A stretch of 5,742 bases of DNA from CAJQND01 sp051010055. GTDB lineage: Bacteria; Pseudomonadota; Alphaproteobacteria; Rhizobiales; CAJQND01. Positions 1 to 5,742 of the stretch are shown one piece after another; position 1 is the first letter of the stretch; every line of letters starts with the position of its first letter. The notes under the pieces are model-generated. The model was not told the origin of the DNA. It was given only the letters and a program-made list of their open reading frames with translations, and searched no databases. The position numbers were made by a program, and so were the translations under genes. The stretch covers positions 1 to 5,742 of the forward strand of contig JBPCVY010000052.1 in the NCBI GenBank assembly GCA_051010055.1, in the 5' to 3' direction.

Positions 1-25
1 TCATGCGACACTCAAAAACTTGGAC

Positions 26-475
26 TTAGTCCGTTTTCTCAAGGCTTTTGATGCGGGTGAGTTCGTACACATCTGATGAAACAATCGTCTTGCCGATCGG
101 CCACAAAGAAAGAGCGGCAAGCTTGAGATGAGCCCAGGCAAATGGAATACCAATAATCGTAATGCCCAATGCAACCGCTGTAACCACATGGCCAATCGCC
201 AGCCACCAGCCGGCAAGTATAAGCCACAGAATATTTCCGATAAAGCCAAGAGCACCGGTGCCCAAATCTTCCTCTCCCGTTACTTCACGCCTGTCGCGCG
301 CCATGCGGCCAAAAGGCATGAACGTGTAGCCGGCTATGTTGAAGGCGGCCCGGGTCCACGGCAGCCCGATAATGGTTATGGCCATAAGAACGCCGGCAAG
401 CGCCCAGCCAACGCCCATCCAGATACCGCCGGTCAAAAACCAGATCACGTTAAGGGCAAAGTTCAGAAGTGACAT
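26..475 (-). CDS. yccF: YccF-family inner membrane protein
   Basis: A 149-residue integral inner-membrane protein of the YccF family, about the size of the E. coli protein; its biochemical role is not known. The sequence shows an internal duplication. Residues 9-57 begin NVIWFLTGG, pass through ITIIGLPW and end in MPFGR; residues 81-129 begin NILWLILAG, pass through ITIIGIPF and end in WPIGK. Each copy holds two hydrophobic segments, so four membrane segments are likely, separated by a charged loop (about 58-72, RMARDRREVTGEED). The ATG at 475 was chosen because an AGGAG sits 6 bases upstream; a second ATG at 479 is out of frame and too close to that site. It lies 37 bases after the M23 peptidase gene on the same strand, so the two are probably co-transcribed. 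I am sure of the family; no function can be inferred. Confidence 0.93.
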   Translation of the reverse strand: MSLLNFALNVIWFLTGGIWMGVGWALAGVLMAITIIGLPWTRAAFNIAGYTFMPFGRMARDRREVTGEEDLGTGALGFIGNILWLILAGWWLAIGHVVTAVALGITIIGIPFAWAHLKLAALSLWPIGKTIVSSDVYELTRIKSLEKTD

Positions 476-508
476 TCATGTCTCCTGTTTGGGTTTTAAA
501 CACTCACA

Positions 509-527
509 GCGGTTATTGAATAACCGC
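509..527 (-). repeat. Perfect 9-bp inverted repeat over the peptidase stop codon
   Basis: The arms GCGGTTATT (509-517) and AATAACCGC (519-527) are exactly complementary around a single central base at 518. In RNA this would fold as a 7-bp stem with a 5-base loop. On the minus strand it covers the last codons (Ala-Val-Ile-Gln) and the TAA stop of the M23 peptidase gene, just before the 37-base gap to yccF. No uninterrupted U-run follows directly (the next bases are TGTGAGTGTTTT), so it is a poor intrinsic terminator. A partial terminator, an mRNA-processing or 3'-end-stabilising hairpin, or a protein-binding palindrome would all fit. Confidence 0.7.
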
Positions 528-1610
528 GCGACGTGACGAATTGAGAACGGGCTTTCCGCTGCGCGTCACTTTAAACTGCGATTCATAGGCGCCTTTCGGC
601 CAACCCCCTTGCGGCTTCTTTGTGCCGGCAAAAAGCATGTACTGCGCCTTATCCCGATCAAGGGTTACATCGTTTTTTCTGATGACGCCTTCAGGCCCTT
701 TGAGCACCACGACGATAATATCACCCTTTTGAAGGTTTATCGCCCAACCCCAGGCGAAGATGGCATTTGAGGAAGTTTCTGGAGTGATGCTTTTCTGACG
801 GCCTGATTCCAGGGCGGAGAGTTTCACCGCGCCCTCTGCAAAGCCTGCACCAATAACCTGGGTGGGATCGTAGTTCAGGTTGGCCAATGCGTCATCGCGC
901 CAAAGAGGCTTTTCGCCTTTTCCGCATGCCGGAGCACCCGCTACGCCCTTGAAGGGGTCGATGGTTTTACCATCCTTGCGCACGGAAATATGCACATGTG
1001 CAAAGCCCGCCGCGCCGGAATAACCAATCAATCCCAATGGCTCACCGCGGGCAACCTTATCGCCCTTTTTTACCCGGACTGATCCTTTGCGCATATGGCA
1101 ATACTGGGTTTCGAACCCATTGCCATGGTCCAGCAAAACGCCATTTCCGCATTCCCGCTTTTTTATGCTTTCGCGCTGAGCCGGAGATTTCACAAGACGA
1201 TCGGCCATGCCGTCGCGAAGCCCCTTAACCGTACCATCAGCTGCTGCAAGAACAGCCACACCCTTGTGAGCATCGGCAAGTGTGGGCAGTCGGAAGTCGG
1301 TTCCCTTGTGGCCCTCATAAGTGGCCCGGCCACAGGTATAGTCTTCTGCGCCAGGCCCGGCTTTTACGTCCACATATTGCTGAACAAAACACGTCCTACC
1401 GGGAACGCAATCCAAAGGAAGAGAAAGTTGTATAGCCTCCGCGCTCGCCGGCAAAACCGGCAGGCCCGCAGATACCAATGCGGAAAAAATAACTGTTCCA
1501 ACCGGAAGATTTTTAAGTTTGATCCTCGTTCTCCTTGGAATCTGCGGCAATCTTCTGCTGCGGTTCACAGCATTACCGATATTGGGTGGTTGGTGCGTTA
1601 AGGCAAGCAA
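513..1610 (-). CDS. Secreted M23-family (LytM/peptidoglycan) metallopeptidase
   Basis: A secreted zinc peptidase of the M23 (LytM-type) family, expected to cut peptide cross-links of peptidoglycan in the periplasm. Counting from the longest frame, a basic stretch (18-33) leads into a hydrophobic segment (about 35-55) and an ASA-EA signal-peptidase site near residue 58. The catalytic domain has the HxxxD motif (H101, D105), a histidine at 172 in QYCHM, and HxH at 205-207 in AHVHISV. By analogy with LytM, H101, D105 and H207 bind zinc while H172 and H205 are catalytic, so it should be active. Six cysteines (68, 74, 93, 154, 171, 229) would allow disulfides. A beta-rich C-terminal domain (about 250-360) is of the type common in alphaproteobacterial M23 proteins. 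The start is unresolved: the longest frame begins at a TTG (1610), with GTG at 1568 and TTG at 1550 as alternatives, none with a good ribosome binding site. The best such site lies inside and points to an ATC at 1523. Confidence 0.93.
   Translation of the reverse strand: MLALTHQPPNIGNAVNRSRRLPQIPRRTRIKLKNLPVGTVIFSALVSAGLPVLPASAEAIQLSLPLDCVPGRTCFVQQYVDVKAGPGAEDYTCGRATYEGHKGTDFRLPTLADAHKGVAVLAAADGTVKGLRDGMADRLVKSPAQRESIKKRECGNGVLLDHGNGFETQYCHMRKGSVRVKKGDKVARGEPLGLIGYSGAAGFAHVHISVRKDGKTIDPFKGVAGAPACGKGEKPLWRDDALANLNYDPTQVIGAGFAEGAVKLSALESGRQKSITPETSSNAIFAWGWAINLQKGDIIVVVLKGPEGVIRKNDVTLDRDKAQYMLFAGTKKPQGGWPKGAYESQFKVTRSGKPVLNSSRRAVIQ
1521..1536 (-). promoter_or_regulatory. Strong ribosome binding site followed by an ATC codon
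   Basis: On the minus strand AAGGAG (1531-1536) is followed after 7 bases by ATC (1523-1521), in frame with the M23 peptidase. Starting there would give a short KLKN basic end, a hydrophobic core and an ASA-EA cleavage site: a textbook signal peptide of about 29 residues. None of the upstream TTG or GTG starts has a comparable Shine-Dalgarno sequence. What is seen is the site and its spacing; that ATC really initiates, or replaces an ancestral ATG, is inference. Confidence 0.5.
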
Positions 1611-1798
1611 TTCCCCAAAATTTCACGCAAATTTTGCTCATTTCGGATTATTTTGGCGCAAAAACTGGCATGATTCTTCAGCGGCCAGCCAGATTTTTTA
1701 TCATTGCAGGCATCGAATACTTGCAATCTTTAGTTTCACCGTGTTCTTGAGTATATTCTAATGGTGGTAACTGATTTCTTGAAGTTGATTGCGTTTTT
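1611..1798. other. Divergent intergenic region between peptidase and regulator
   Basis: AT-rich spacer of 188 bases between the divergent M23 peptidase and AraC-type regulator genes; it must carry promoters for both. It contains two short near-palindromes, GCAAATTTTGC (1627-1637) and TTTTGGCGCAAAA (1651-1663), and two copies of TTCTTGA 32 bases apart (1744-1750 and 1776-1782). Any of these could be an operator, but they are short enough to arise by chance. No small open reading frame with a convincing ribosome binding site is seen. Confidence 0.5.
1729..1757 (+). promoter_or_regulatory. Possible sigma-70 promoter for the AraC-type gene
   Basis: TATATT (1752-1757) matches the -10 consensus at five of six bases, and TTTAGT (1729-1734) lies 17 bases upstream as a weak -35 element. 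Transcription would begin near 1764, giving a leader of about 35 bases. The poor -35 would suit a promoter that needs an activator, possibly the regulator itself. Based on pattern matching only. Confidence 0.3.
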
Positions 1799-2821
1799 AT
1801 GTCAAAAACCCCGCAGATAATCTCGGACGTTCTAACGGCCGCCTATACTTTTGTTGTAAAAAACGGGGGAAACGGCGACAAGTTGCTCGCCGGCATTGGC
1901 CTCAGCTACCGGGAAATTGACGAACATCGCAAGTTCGTGTCCTCCCAGCAATATCTCGATTTACTGGAAGCTGCGGCTGAGGAATTGAACGAGCCAAATT
2001 TTGGCCTCAAGCTTTCGGCCGAGGTCGATCCCGCCAACTTGGGATCGTTCGGCTATCTTGGAAAATATTCCAGAACATTGCGCGAAGCCTACTATCAGTG
2101 GAGCCGTTACCAGCGATTGCTGAACAGCGGCTTTCGGGTCGAACTCGCCAAAGAGGGCGATATCGTGCGCATATGGCAACACGCGGCGCGGCCAAATTTT
2201 GACAATTACCGGCAAGTCGCAGAGTTCGGCGATGCGTTTTACATGAAGCTTATCCGCCAGCTCACCGGTGTGCACATTACGCCGCAAACCATAAGCTTCG
2301 TACATTCCTATGATGGCGACACATCAGAACATGAACGTGTTTTCGGCTGTCCGGTTCTTTTCGGCCAACCCAAAAGCGAAATCATTTTGGACAGGGCACT
2401 GTTGGACCTTCTGGTAACAACTGCCGATGAGGGGCTTCTAAAAATTCTCTCGAAGTATTGTGAGATTGTCCTGGCAAAGCACGCCAGAAAAAGCTCTCCA
2501 GTTGTTTCTGAAACCCAGGTGCACATTGTTGACTTGTTGCCGCGTGGGCGTGCAAGCGCGAAGATTGTCTCTGAAATGATGGGGGTGAGCGAGCGAACCC
2601 TGTCCCGCCGTCTTGCCCGGGAGGGCACTTCGTTCAAGGAAATTTCCGATGAACTGCACAAGGACCTCGCAGTGCGGTACATTGAGCGCCAGGGCATGCA
2701 AATTTCCGAAGTTGCTTTCCTGCTGGGTTATTCCTCCCAGGCTGCATTCGCCCGCGCATACCGGCGCTGGTTCGGGAAAACACCGCGGCAGTCATCCAGC
2801 CGGACGCCCCTTTATCATTAG
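1799..2821 (+). CDS. AraC-family transcriptional regulator, OruR-like N-terminal domain
   Basis: A 340-residue DNA-binding regulator of the AraC/XylS family. The N-terminal part (about 15-210) resembles the 'arabinose-binding domain of AraC' type found in OruR-like regulators, the usual effector-sensing and dimerisation region; motifs include NFGLKLS (67-73), a GSFGYLG segment (82-88) and the FGCPVLFGQPKSEI stretch (182-195). The C-terminal domain carries two helix-turn-helix motifs: about 252-273 (AKIVSEMMGVSERTLSRRL) and about 301-323 (ISEVAFLLGYSSQAAFARAY), followed by the family's typical WFGKTPRQ. Length and domain order are normal. The ATG at 1799 is the only plausible start, since a stop codon lies in frame at 1772; the ribosome binding site is weak (GAAG 14 bases away). 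It is divergent from the peptidase gene and convergent with the glycosyltransferase-like gene, so its targets could be either neighbour or itself. The ligand cannot be told from sequence. Confidence 0.93.
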   Translation: MSKTPQIISDVLTAAYTFVVKNGGNGDKLLAGIGLSYREIDEHRKFVSSQQYLDLLEAAAEELNEPNFGLKLSAEVDPANLGSFGYLGKYSRTLREAYYQWSRYQRLLNSGFRVELAKEGDIVRIWQHAARPNFDNYRQVAEFGDAFYMKLIRQLTGVHITPQTISFVHSYDGDTSEHERVFGCPVLFGQPKSEIILDRALLDLLVTTADEGLLKILSKYCEIVLAKHARKSSPVVSETQVHIVDLLPRGRASAKIVSEMMGVSERTLSRRLAREGTSFKEISDELHKDLAVRYIERQGMQISEVAFLLGYSSQAAFARAYRRWFGKTPRQSSSRTPLYH

Positions 2822-2827
2822 TAACAA

Positions 2828-3769
2828 TTACGCCGCGATAGCCGGGGTTTTTGCAATGTCATCGAAAACTTCATCCAATGGCGGGGTGCGTTCCAACACC
2901 TCGAACGCATCATGGCGCACATGGTTTTGCGCCATTTGTTCCCGTACCATTTGCTCGCTGATAATGCCTTCGCTTACACATTCGGCCAAAAGAGCAAAAA
3001 ACAATTGCTCCTGGCGAATGTCTGGGTGCTGGCGGTAGCGGCCTAGGAAAGCATAATCGCCGAAGATTTTACGCTTCAGCCTCAAAACCGGCCCGGATAG
3101 GGGAATGCCCGGTTTATTGTCGCGGGGAATATGATCCACGGGCAGGCCGGTTTTCCACGGCTGCGTGCGGCGCAAGGTTGTGTGCAGCATTTTGGTTTTG
3201 CATGTCAAAATATCAAGATCGTTCCATTCTTCCTCAAGCACGCCAACGGTATCCGGATCCTCATATTTCAACCCCAGCCATTCGCCGTAGTCGCGCTTGT
3301 CATGGAACAAATCGTTGAATTGCCGTTCGACGTTCCAATGTTTCAGCTTTTCATTGTCCATGAGCATGACCGAAGAAGCCATATAGCCTGCTGCACCCTT
3401 TTTGCCGCGCAAGGGCCGGGCAAGAATGGCCTTTCCCTCCATGTCCCGCTCGAACAGTTCCCAAACATCACCGATGGCGAAAATATCCGGGTCGATTTCA
3501 AGCGAGCGGCCTTTAAAACCCATGAGCTCCGGCGGCATGAAACGGGTGAGCGTAAACGATTGCAAATCATCGTTTCGCCAGACGCGATGATGGCCCTCAC
3601 GTAAATAGGACTGGCCTTCACGGGTCTGGAAGAATGGATAATCTTTGTGATGAATGATACGTACATCGAACTTTTCAGCATTGGGTGAGCTGCGTTTGAG
3701 CGCATATTCGGCAACAATCGCGCCGACAATTTGCTTGTGGTTGGTTTGGATGAAAACACACGGGCACAT
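2828..3769 (-). CDS. Uncharacterised protein resembling GT-A/GT8-type glycosyltransferases
   Basis: A 313-residue soluble protein without signal peptide or membrane segments. I know of no characterised member, but its layout resembles GT8-like nucleotide-sugar transferases of the GT-A fold. The N-terminus (CVFIQTNHKQIVGAIVAEYALKR) suits a first beta strand and helix. A DDLQSFTLTRF segment (67-77) precedes an IDPDIF motif (92-97) where DPD (93-95) would be the metal-binding DXD. A SSVMLMD segment (132-138), a WNDLD motif (182-186), and H196 followed by RRTQPWKTG (200-208) parallel the acceptor loop and C-terminal H...PWK region of GT8 enzymes. A tail of about 80 residues, partly basic, has no recognisable domain. 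The ATG at 3769 was chosen because GAGG lies 5 bases upstream; an in-frame TTG at 3808 would add 13 residues. The stop is 6 bases from the convergent regulator's stop. An FNR-like site lies about 100 bases upstream. Substrate and product are unknown; the fold assignment is by motif resemblance only. Confidence 0.85.
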   Translation of the reverse strand: MCPCVFIQTNHKQIVGAIVAEYALKRSSPNAEKFDVRIIHHKDYPFFQTREGQSYLREGHHRVWRNDDLQSFTLTRFMPPELMGFKGRSLEIDPDIFAIGDVWELFERDMEGKAILARPLRGKKGAAGYMASSVMLMDNEKLKHWNVERQFNDLFHDKRDYGEWLGLKYEDPDTVGVLEEEWNDLDILTCKTKMLHTTLRRTQPWKTGLPVDHIPRDNKPGIPLSGPVLRLKRKIFGDYAFLGRYRQHPDIRQEQLFFALLAECVSEGIISEQMVREQMAQNHVRHDAFEVLERTPPLDEVFDDIAKTPAIAA

Positions 3770-3870
3770 GTGAACCTCATTTAAAATTCTGAAGGCCCGG
3801 ATTTTCAACGAAGAGTTTCCCAGCCCTCGTTAGATTTGAACCAAATTGCATGCGCGCCCCTGCACGGGAT

Positions 3871-3884
3871 ATGACCTAAGTCAA
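3871..3884 (-). promoter_or_regulatory. FNR/Dnr-type box upstream of the glycosyltransferase-like gene
   Basis: The minus strand reads TTGACTTAGGTCAT, which fits the FNR/Dnr/NnrR consensus TTGAY-N4-RTCAA at nine of ten defined positions. It overlaps the TGA stop of the NnrS-like gene and lies 101 bases upstream of the ATG at 3769. If it acts as a class II activator site centred at -41.5, transcription would start near 3836, with a leader of about 67 bases. The matching -10 region (CAATTT, 3843-3848) is poor. This suggests control by low oxygen or nitric oxide, but one near-consensus site in a window this size could be chance. Confidence 0.4.
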
Positions 3885-5179
3885 GCAGCCGCCAAAGTTT
3901 GTTTGCCATCGACATGGGCAGCGTGCAGCCTGAAGATGATCCGCCCTGCAAAAACAGCAAAGGCGATTGCTCCGGCCAGTCCCAAGCCCGCACCTGCCAT
4001 AACAGGCATTGCGGCATCAAGAATGATGCCCACTGTGCAAAGCGCAATCGCAGCAAGATGGCAAAAGGCGTGAACCTTCAGGGGCACTTCAGCGGTGAGT
4101 TCCGACAAGAGCGCCGGCTTGGCGCCTTTACCAGCTGCATGCATGGAGGCAAGGAACGGCATAATCCGCTGCAGAACACCGGTGAGAAATGTAAGCAGCC
4201 AGCTGCAGAGCAGCAAAAATCCGAACAGTACACCCCCATTTGGAACCGGCGCGCCAAGGGCAAGTGCAAGCCCCAGCGCAAGACACAAAATGAGCAGGCA
4301 CCATGAGATTTTGATCATCAGGAACGACAATCCCAAACGCTTTCGCATGCCTGATTTAAGCGCCAAGCGCATGAGCCATAGATAGACCCCGCCTGCGCCA
4401 AGCCCGATGACTGCGGCGAGTATCAGGCCGGGAGTATTAGATACCATTGCTGAGGCCACCGCGAACGCGCACGCGAAGATGAAAAGCCAGAACTGCAACC
4501 AACCCGGCTTTTGCGGCATGGCCCGCGACAGCGCGAACATGGGAACAAGTATGTGGCTGAACCCGAAGGCCATGAGCCCCATGAACCCAAACCCGGCAAT
4601 TAGCATATGGGCCACCGCGAGGGATTGGTGATTGGGTAAAAAACCGGCTGAAAAATCAGCAATTAGAACGAGCCCCAAAACCACCAGTCCCGCCAGCGCA
4701 CCAATTGCGCCCCATCCGTGGGAGGCAACAATTGCCATATCGCGGGCATGGCGCAAATTGCCTGCGAAAATGATAGCAAACAGAGAAAGGCTTGCGCTCA
4801 CAACAATCCCGCCCCAATACATCGCACCTTGGTTGTTTGCCGCCATGCCTACTGAGAGTAGGAGTGTTCCAGTGGCAAGCAACCAGAAGCACAGGCGCGC
4901 TGGCCATACCCTTGAAAGCGGGGTCCGGCTGGCAACCGGCAAAAGCTGAAACGCGGCCCCCATGACGGTCATGACCAAAACACCGAGGGTGAGCAAATGG
5001 ATGGCGGCAAGAACCACCCCCGGCCCACCTGTATATCCTCCAAGTTCATCAGCAGATGCGAACAAAGCCAGCCAGGCAAGAACGTGAAAAACCGCCGCTG
5101 CAGCGAAGAAACTGAACGGTACCGACGCCGGCAGCAACCGGCTCTTTGCCCCACCTAGAAATGCCGCGGGGAAGTTCAT
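3881..5179 (-). CDS. 12-TM membrane protein, NnrS/heme-copper oxidase subunit I-like
   Basis: A 432-residue polytopic inner-membrane protein with about twelve hydrophobic segments (roughly 18-41, 53-80, 93-112, 121-140, 155-175, 186-211, 228-246, 249-270, 285-310, 314-341, 368-387 and 391-417). It resembles NnrS-type and heme-copper oxidase subunit I-like proteins found near denitrification and respiratory genes. Family-like motifs are AIHLLTLGV...GAAFQLLPV (59-82), AHMLIAGFGFMGLMAFGFSH (190-209) then VPMFALSR (212-219), and TGVLQRIMPF (333-342). Histidines in or at the ends of helices (H32, H61, H191, H209, H347, H374) are candidate heme or metal ligands. NnrS proteins are linked to protection from nitric oxide; whether this one binds heme, copper or NO cannot be read from sequence. 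The ATG at 5179 overlaps the DUF2249 stop as ATGA, with a GAGG ribosome binding site upstream, so translation is probably coupled. It is the last gene of the operon in this window. Confidence 0.8.
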   Translation of the reverse strand: MNFPAAFLGGAKSRLLPASVPFSFFAAAAVFHVLAWLALFASADELGGYTGGPGVVLAAIHLLTLGVLVMTVMGAAFQLLPVASRTPLSRVWPARLCFWLLATGTLLLSVGMAANNQGAMYWGGIVVSASLSLFAIIFAGNLRHARDMAIVASHGWGAIGALAGLVVLGLVLIADFSAGFLPNHQSLAVAHMLIAGFGFMGLMAFGFSHILVPMFALSRAMPQKPGWLQFWLFIFACAFAVASAMVSNTPGLILAAVIGLGAGGVYLWLMRLALKSGMRKRLGLSFLMIKISWCLLILCLALGLALALGAPVPNGGVLFGFLLLCSWLLTFLTGVLQRIMPFLASMHAAGKGAKPALLSELTAEVPLKVHAFCHLAAIALCTVGIILDAAMPVMAGAGLGLAGAIAFAVFAGRIIFRLHAAHVDGKQTLAAA

Positions 5180-5430
5180 TCTTGCCTCGTGATTGCAATG
5201 ATGAATTCCTCCGGCCCGCCACTCACCAGTTCATAGCGAAAGCCGCGGTCTTCAAGCTCGGGAAAGAGATAAACCGGCTCCCGGTCAAGATGAGCGATAA
5301 TCTGGGCATCCGCACCACTCTTCTCCAGAAGTTTGAGAATGACAACCATTGGTTCAGGCGGCGGCAGTCCGCGCACATCGATGTGGAGGCCATCGTCCTC
5401 CTGCCAGGTGTTTGCCAGCTGCGACGCCAT
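5176..5430 (-). CDS. DUF2249 protein, TusA-like fold without the catalytic cysteine
   Basis: An 84-residue soluble protein of the DUF2249 family. The signature DVRGLPPPEPMVVIL (18-32) is followed by a helix (to about 38), a LDREPVYLFPELEDRGF segment (48-64) and a closing strand (EEFIIAI, 74-80). The arrangement resembles the TusA/SirA sulfur-carrier fold, whose signature is D-x-x-G-x-x-C-P-x-P; here proline stands in place of the sulfur-carrying cysteine, and the protein has no cysteine at all, so sulfur transfer of the TusA kind is not possible. DUF2249 genes are often seen near respiratory and denitrification genes, but their role is unknown. It lies 6 bases after the flavoprotein stop, and its ribosome binding site (GGTGAG) overlaps that stop. 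Its own stop overlaps the next start (ATGA). Both arrangements point to coupled translation in one operon. Confidence 0.88.
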   Translation of the reverse strand: MASQLANTWQEDDGLHIDVRGLPPPEPMVVILKLLEKSGADAQIIAHLDREPVYLFPELEDRGFRYELVSGGPEEFIIAITRQE

Positions 5431-5436
5431 CTTTTC

Positions 5437-5742
5437 TCACCGCGTGCCCAGTTCTTCAGCCAGTTCTGCCGCCAGGCGTTTAGCCATGGCCGAAACGGCA
5501 ACGCGGCGGTAGTGGGAGGCAGTTGTGCTGGTGCGTTGTGGCGAGACTTGCCTTTGCACCAATTTCTCGAGCTCATCGAAAGCCACATCCAAATCCGCAC
5601 CGGGCGGGATCACGTCAAAACCTTCAATCAAGAACGGCCGGGAATTGGTGCCGGTAACCGCCGCTTTGAAGTGGAGAGCGCCATCTGCGCTCCGGCTGCA
5701 GGAAAGCGCGATGCCGGCAAGGGGGAAATCAATGGCGCTGCG
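5437..5742 (-). CDS. Molybdenum-hydroxylase FAD-binding subunit, C-terminus (HcrB/subunit M type), partial
   Basis: The last 101 residues of a gene that enters from the right edge; the start and FAD-binding N-terminus lie outside the window. The visible part is the CO-dehydrogenase flavoprotein C-terminal domain: AIDFPLAGIAL near its beginning, then AVTGTNSRPFLIEG, and the closing block QVSPQRT...SHYRRVAVSAMAKRLAAEL. This places it among FAD subunits of xanthine dehydrogenase-family enzymes, which pass electrons from the molybdenum and Fe-S subunits to an acceptor. The closing block looks most like 4-hydroxybenzoyl-CoA reductase beta subunits (HcrB/HbaD), which would mean anaerobic aromatic degradation; that finer call is from memory of the family and is uncertain. 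The molybdopterin and 2Fe-2S subunits are expected just upstream, beyond the window. Followed after 6 bases by the DUF2249 gene. Confidence 0.78.
   Translation of the reverse strand, partial: RSAIDFPLAGIALSCSRSADGALHFKAAVTGTNSRPFLIEGFDVIPPGADLDVAFDELEKLVQRQVSPQRTSTTASHYRRVAVSAMAKRLAAELAEELGTR

Noticed and set aside
1..255. 84-residue minus-strand frame reaching the window edge
   Set aside because: Overlaps yccF in another frame and shows no conserved motif; its hydrophobic look comes from the overlapping membrane segments.
128..472. 114-residue plus-strand frame opposite yccF
   Set aside because: Antisense shadow of a conserved membrane protein gene with a good ribosome binding site of its own.
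1095..1601. 168-residue open frame on the plus strand opposite the M23 peptidase
   Set aside because: It is antisense to a gene with intact catalytic motifs, has no recognisable domain and no convincing ribosome binding site.
513..1610. Twin-arginine (Tat) export signal at the peptidase N-terminus
   Set aside because: Arginine pairs occur (19-20, 26-27), but none fits the S-R-R-x-F-L-K pattern, and the basic stretch may not even be translated if the ATC start is used.
2795..2860. Possible bidirectional terminator between the convergent regulator and glycosyltransferase-like genes
   Set aside because: A CCCC/GGGG pairing followed by TTTTT exists on the plus strand, but the loop is about 30 bases and the stem only four or five pairs, so it is not a credible terminator.
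3899..4306. 135-residue plus-strand frame opposite the 12-TM membrane protein
   Set aside because: Composition (rich in Lys, Gln, Asn, Cys) is typical of the reverse strand of a hydrophobic gene; no domain or start signal.

Overview
The window looks like chromosomal DNA from an alphaproteobacterium, probably a moderate-GC Rhizobiales/Hyphomicrobiales-type organism. This is inferred from protein style (a secreted M23 peptidase with a conserved C-terminal beta domain, an OruR-like AraC regulator, a CO-dehydrogenase-type flavoprotein) and from codon use, not from a marker gene. I see no rRNA, tRNA, insertion sequence, CRISPR array, phage gene or integration site. Coding density is high. The largest gene-free stretch is the 188-base divergent intergenic region at about 1611-1798.

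Layout, left to right. (1) A minus-strand pair: an M23-family metallopeptidase (to 513) followed 37 bases downstream by a yccF-type inner-membrane gene (26-475). A perfect 9-bp inverted repeat straddles the peptidase stop codon. (2) A plus-strand AraC-family regulator (1799-2821), divergent from the peptidase. (3) A convergent minus-strand gene (2828-3769), only 6 bases from the regulator's end, encoding an uncharacterised protein that resembles GT-A/GT8-type glycosyltransferases. (4) A tightly packed minus-strand operon entering from the right edge: the C-terminus of a molybdenum-hydroxylase FAD subunit (4-hydroxybenzoyl-CoA reductase beta/xanthine dehydrogenase subunit M type), a DUF2249 protein of TusA-like appearance, and a 12-helix membrane protein related to NnrS or heme-copper oxidase subunit I. 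These three are joined by a 6-base gap and a 4-base ATGA overlap.

How the genes may work together. The right-hand operon looks like part of a low-oxygen redox programme: a molybdenum hydroxylase plus proteins of a kind often found near denitrification and respiratory genes. An FNR/Dnr-type half-symmetric site (TTGAC-N4-GTCAT) lies at its downstream end, in front of the glycosyltransferase-like gene. It is the only such site I found and could make that gene oxygen- or NO-responsive. The peptidase and YccF genes are probably a separate cell-envelope unit. I found no clear evidence of an entirely new system. The best leads are the operon association, the uncharacterised glycosyltransferase-like protein, the peptidase's possible non-canonical ATC start behind an excellent ribosome binding site, and the stop-codon hairpin.
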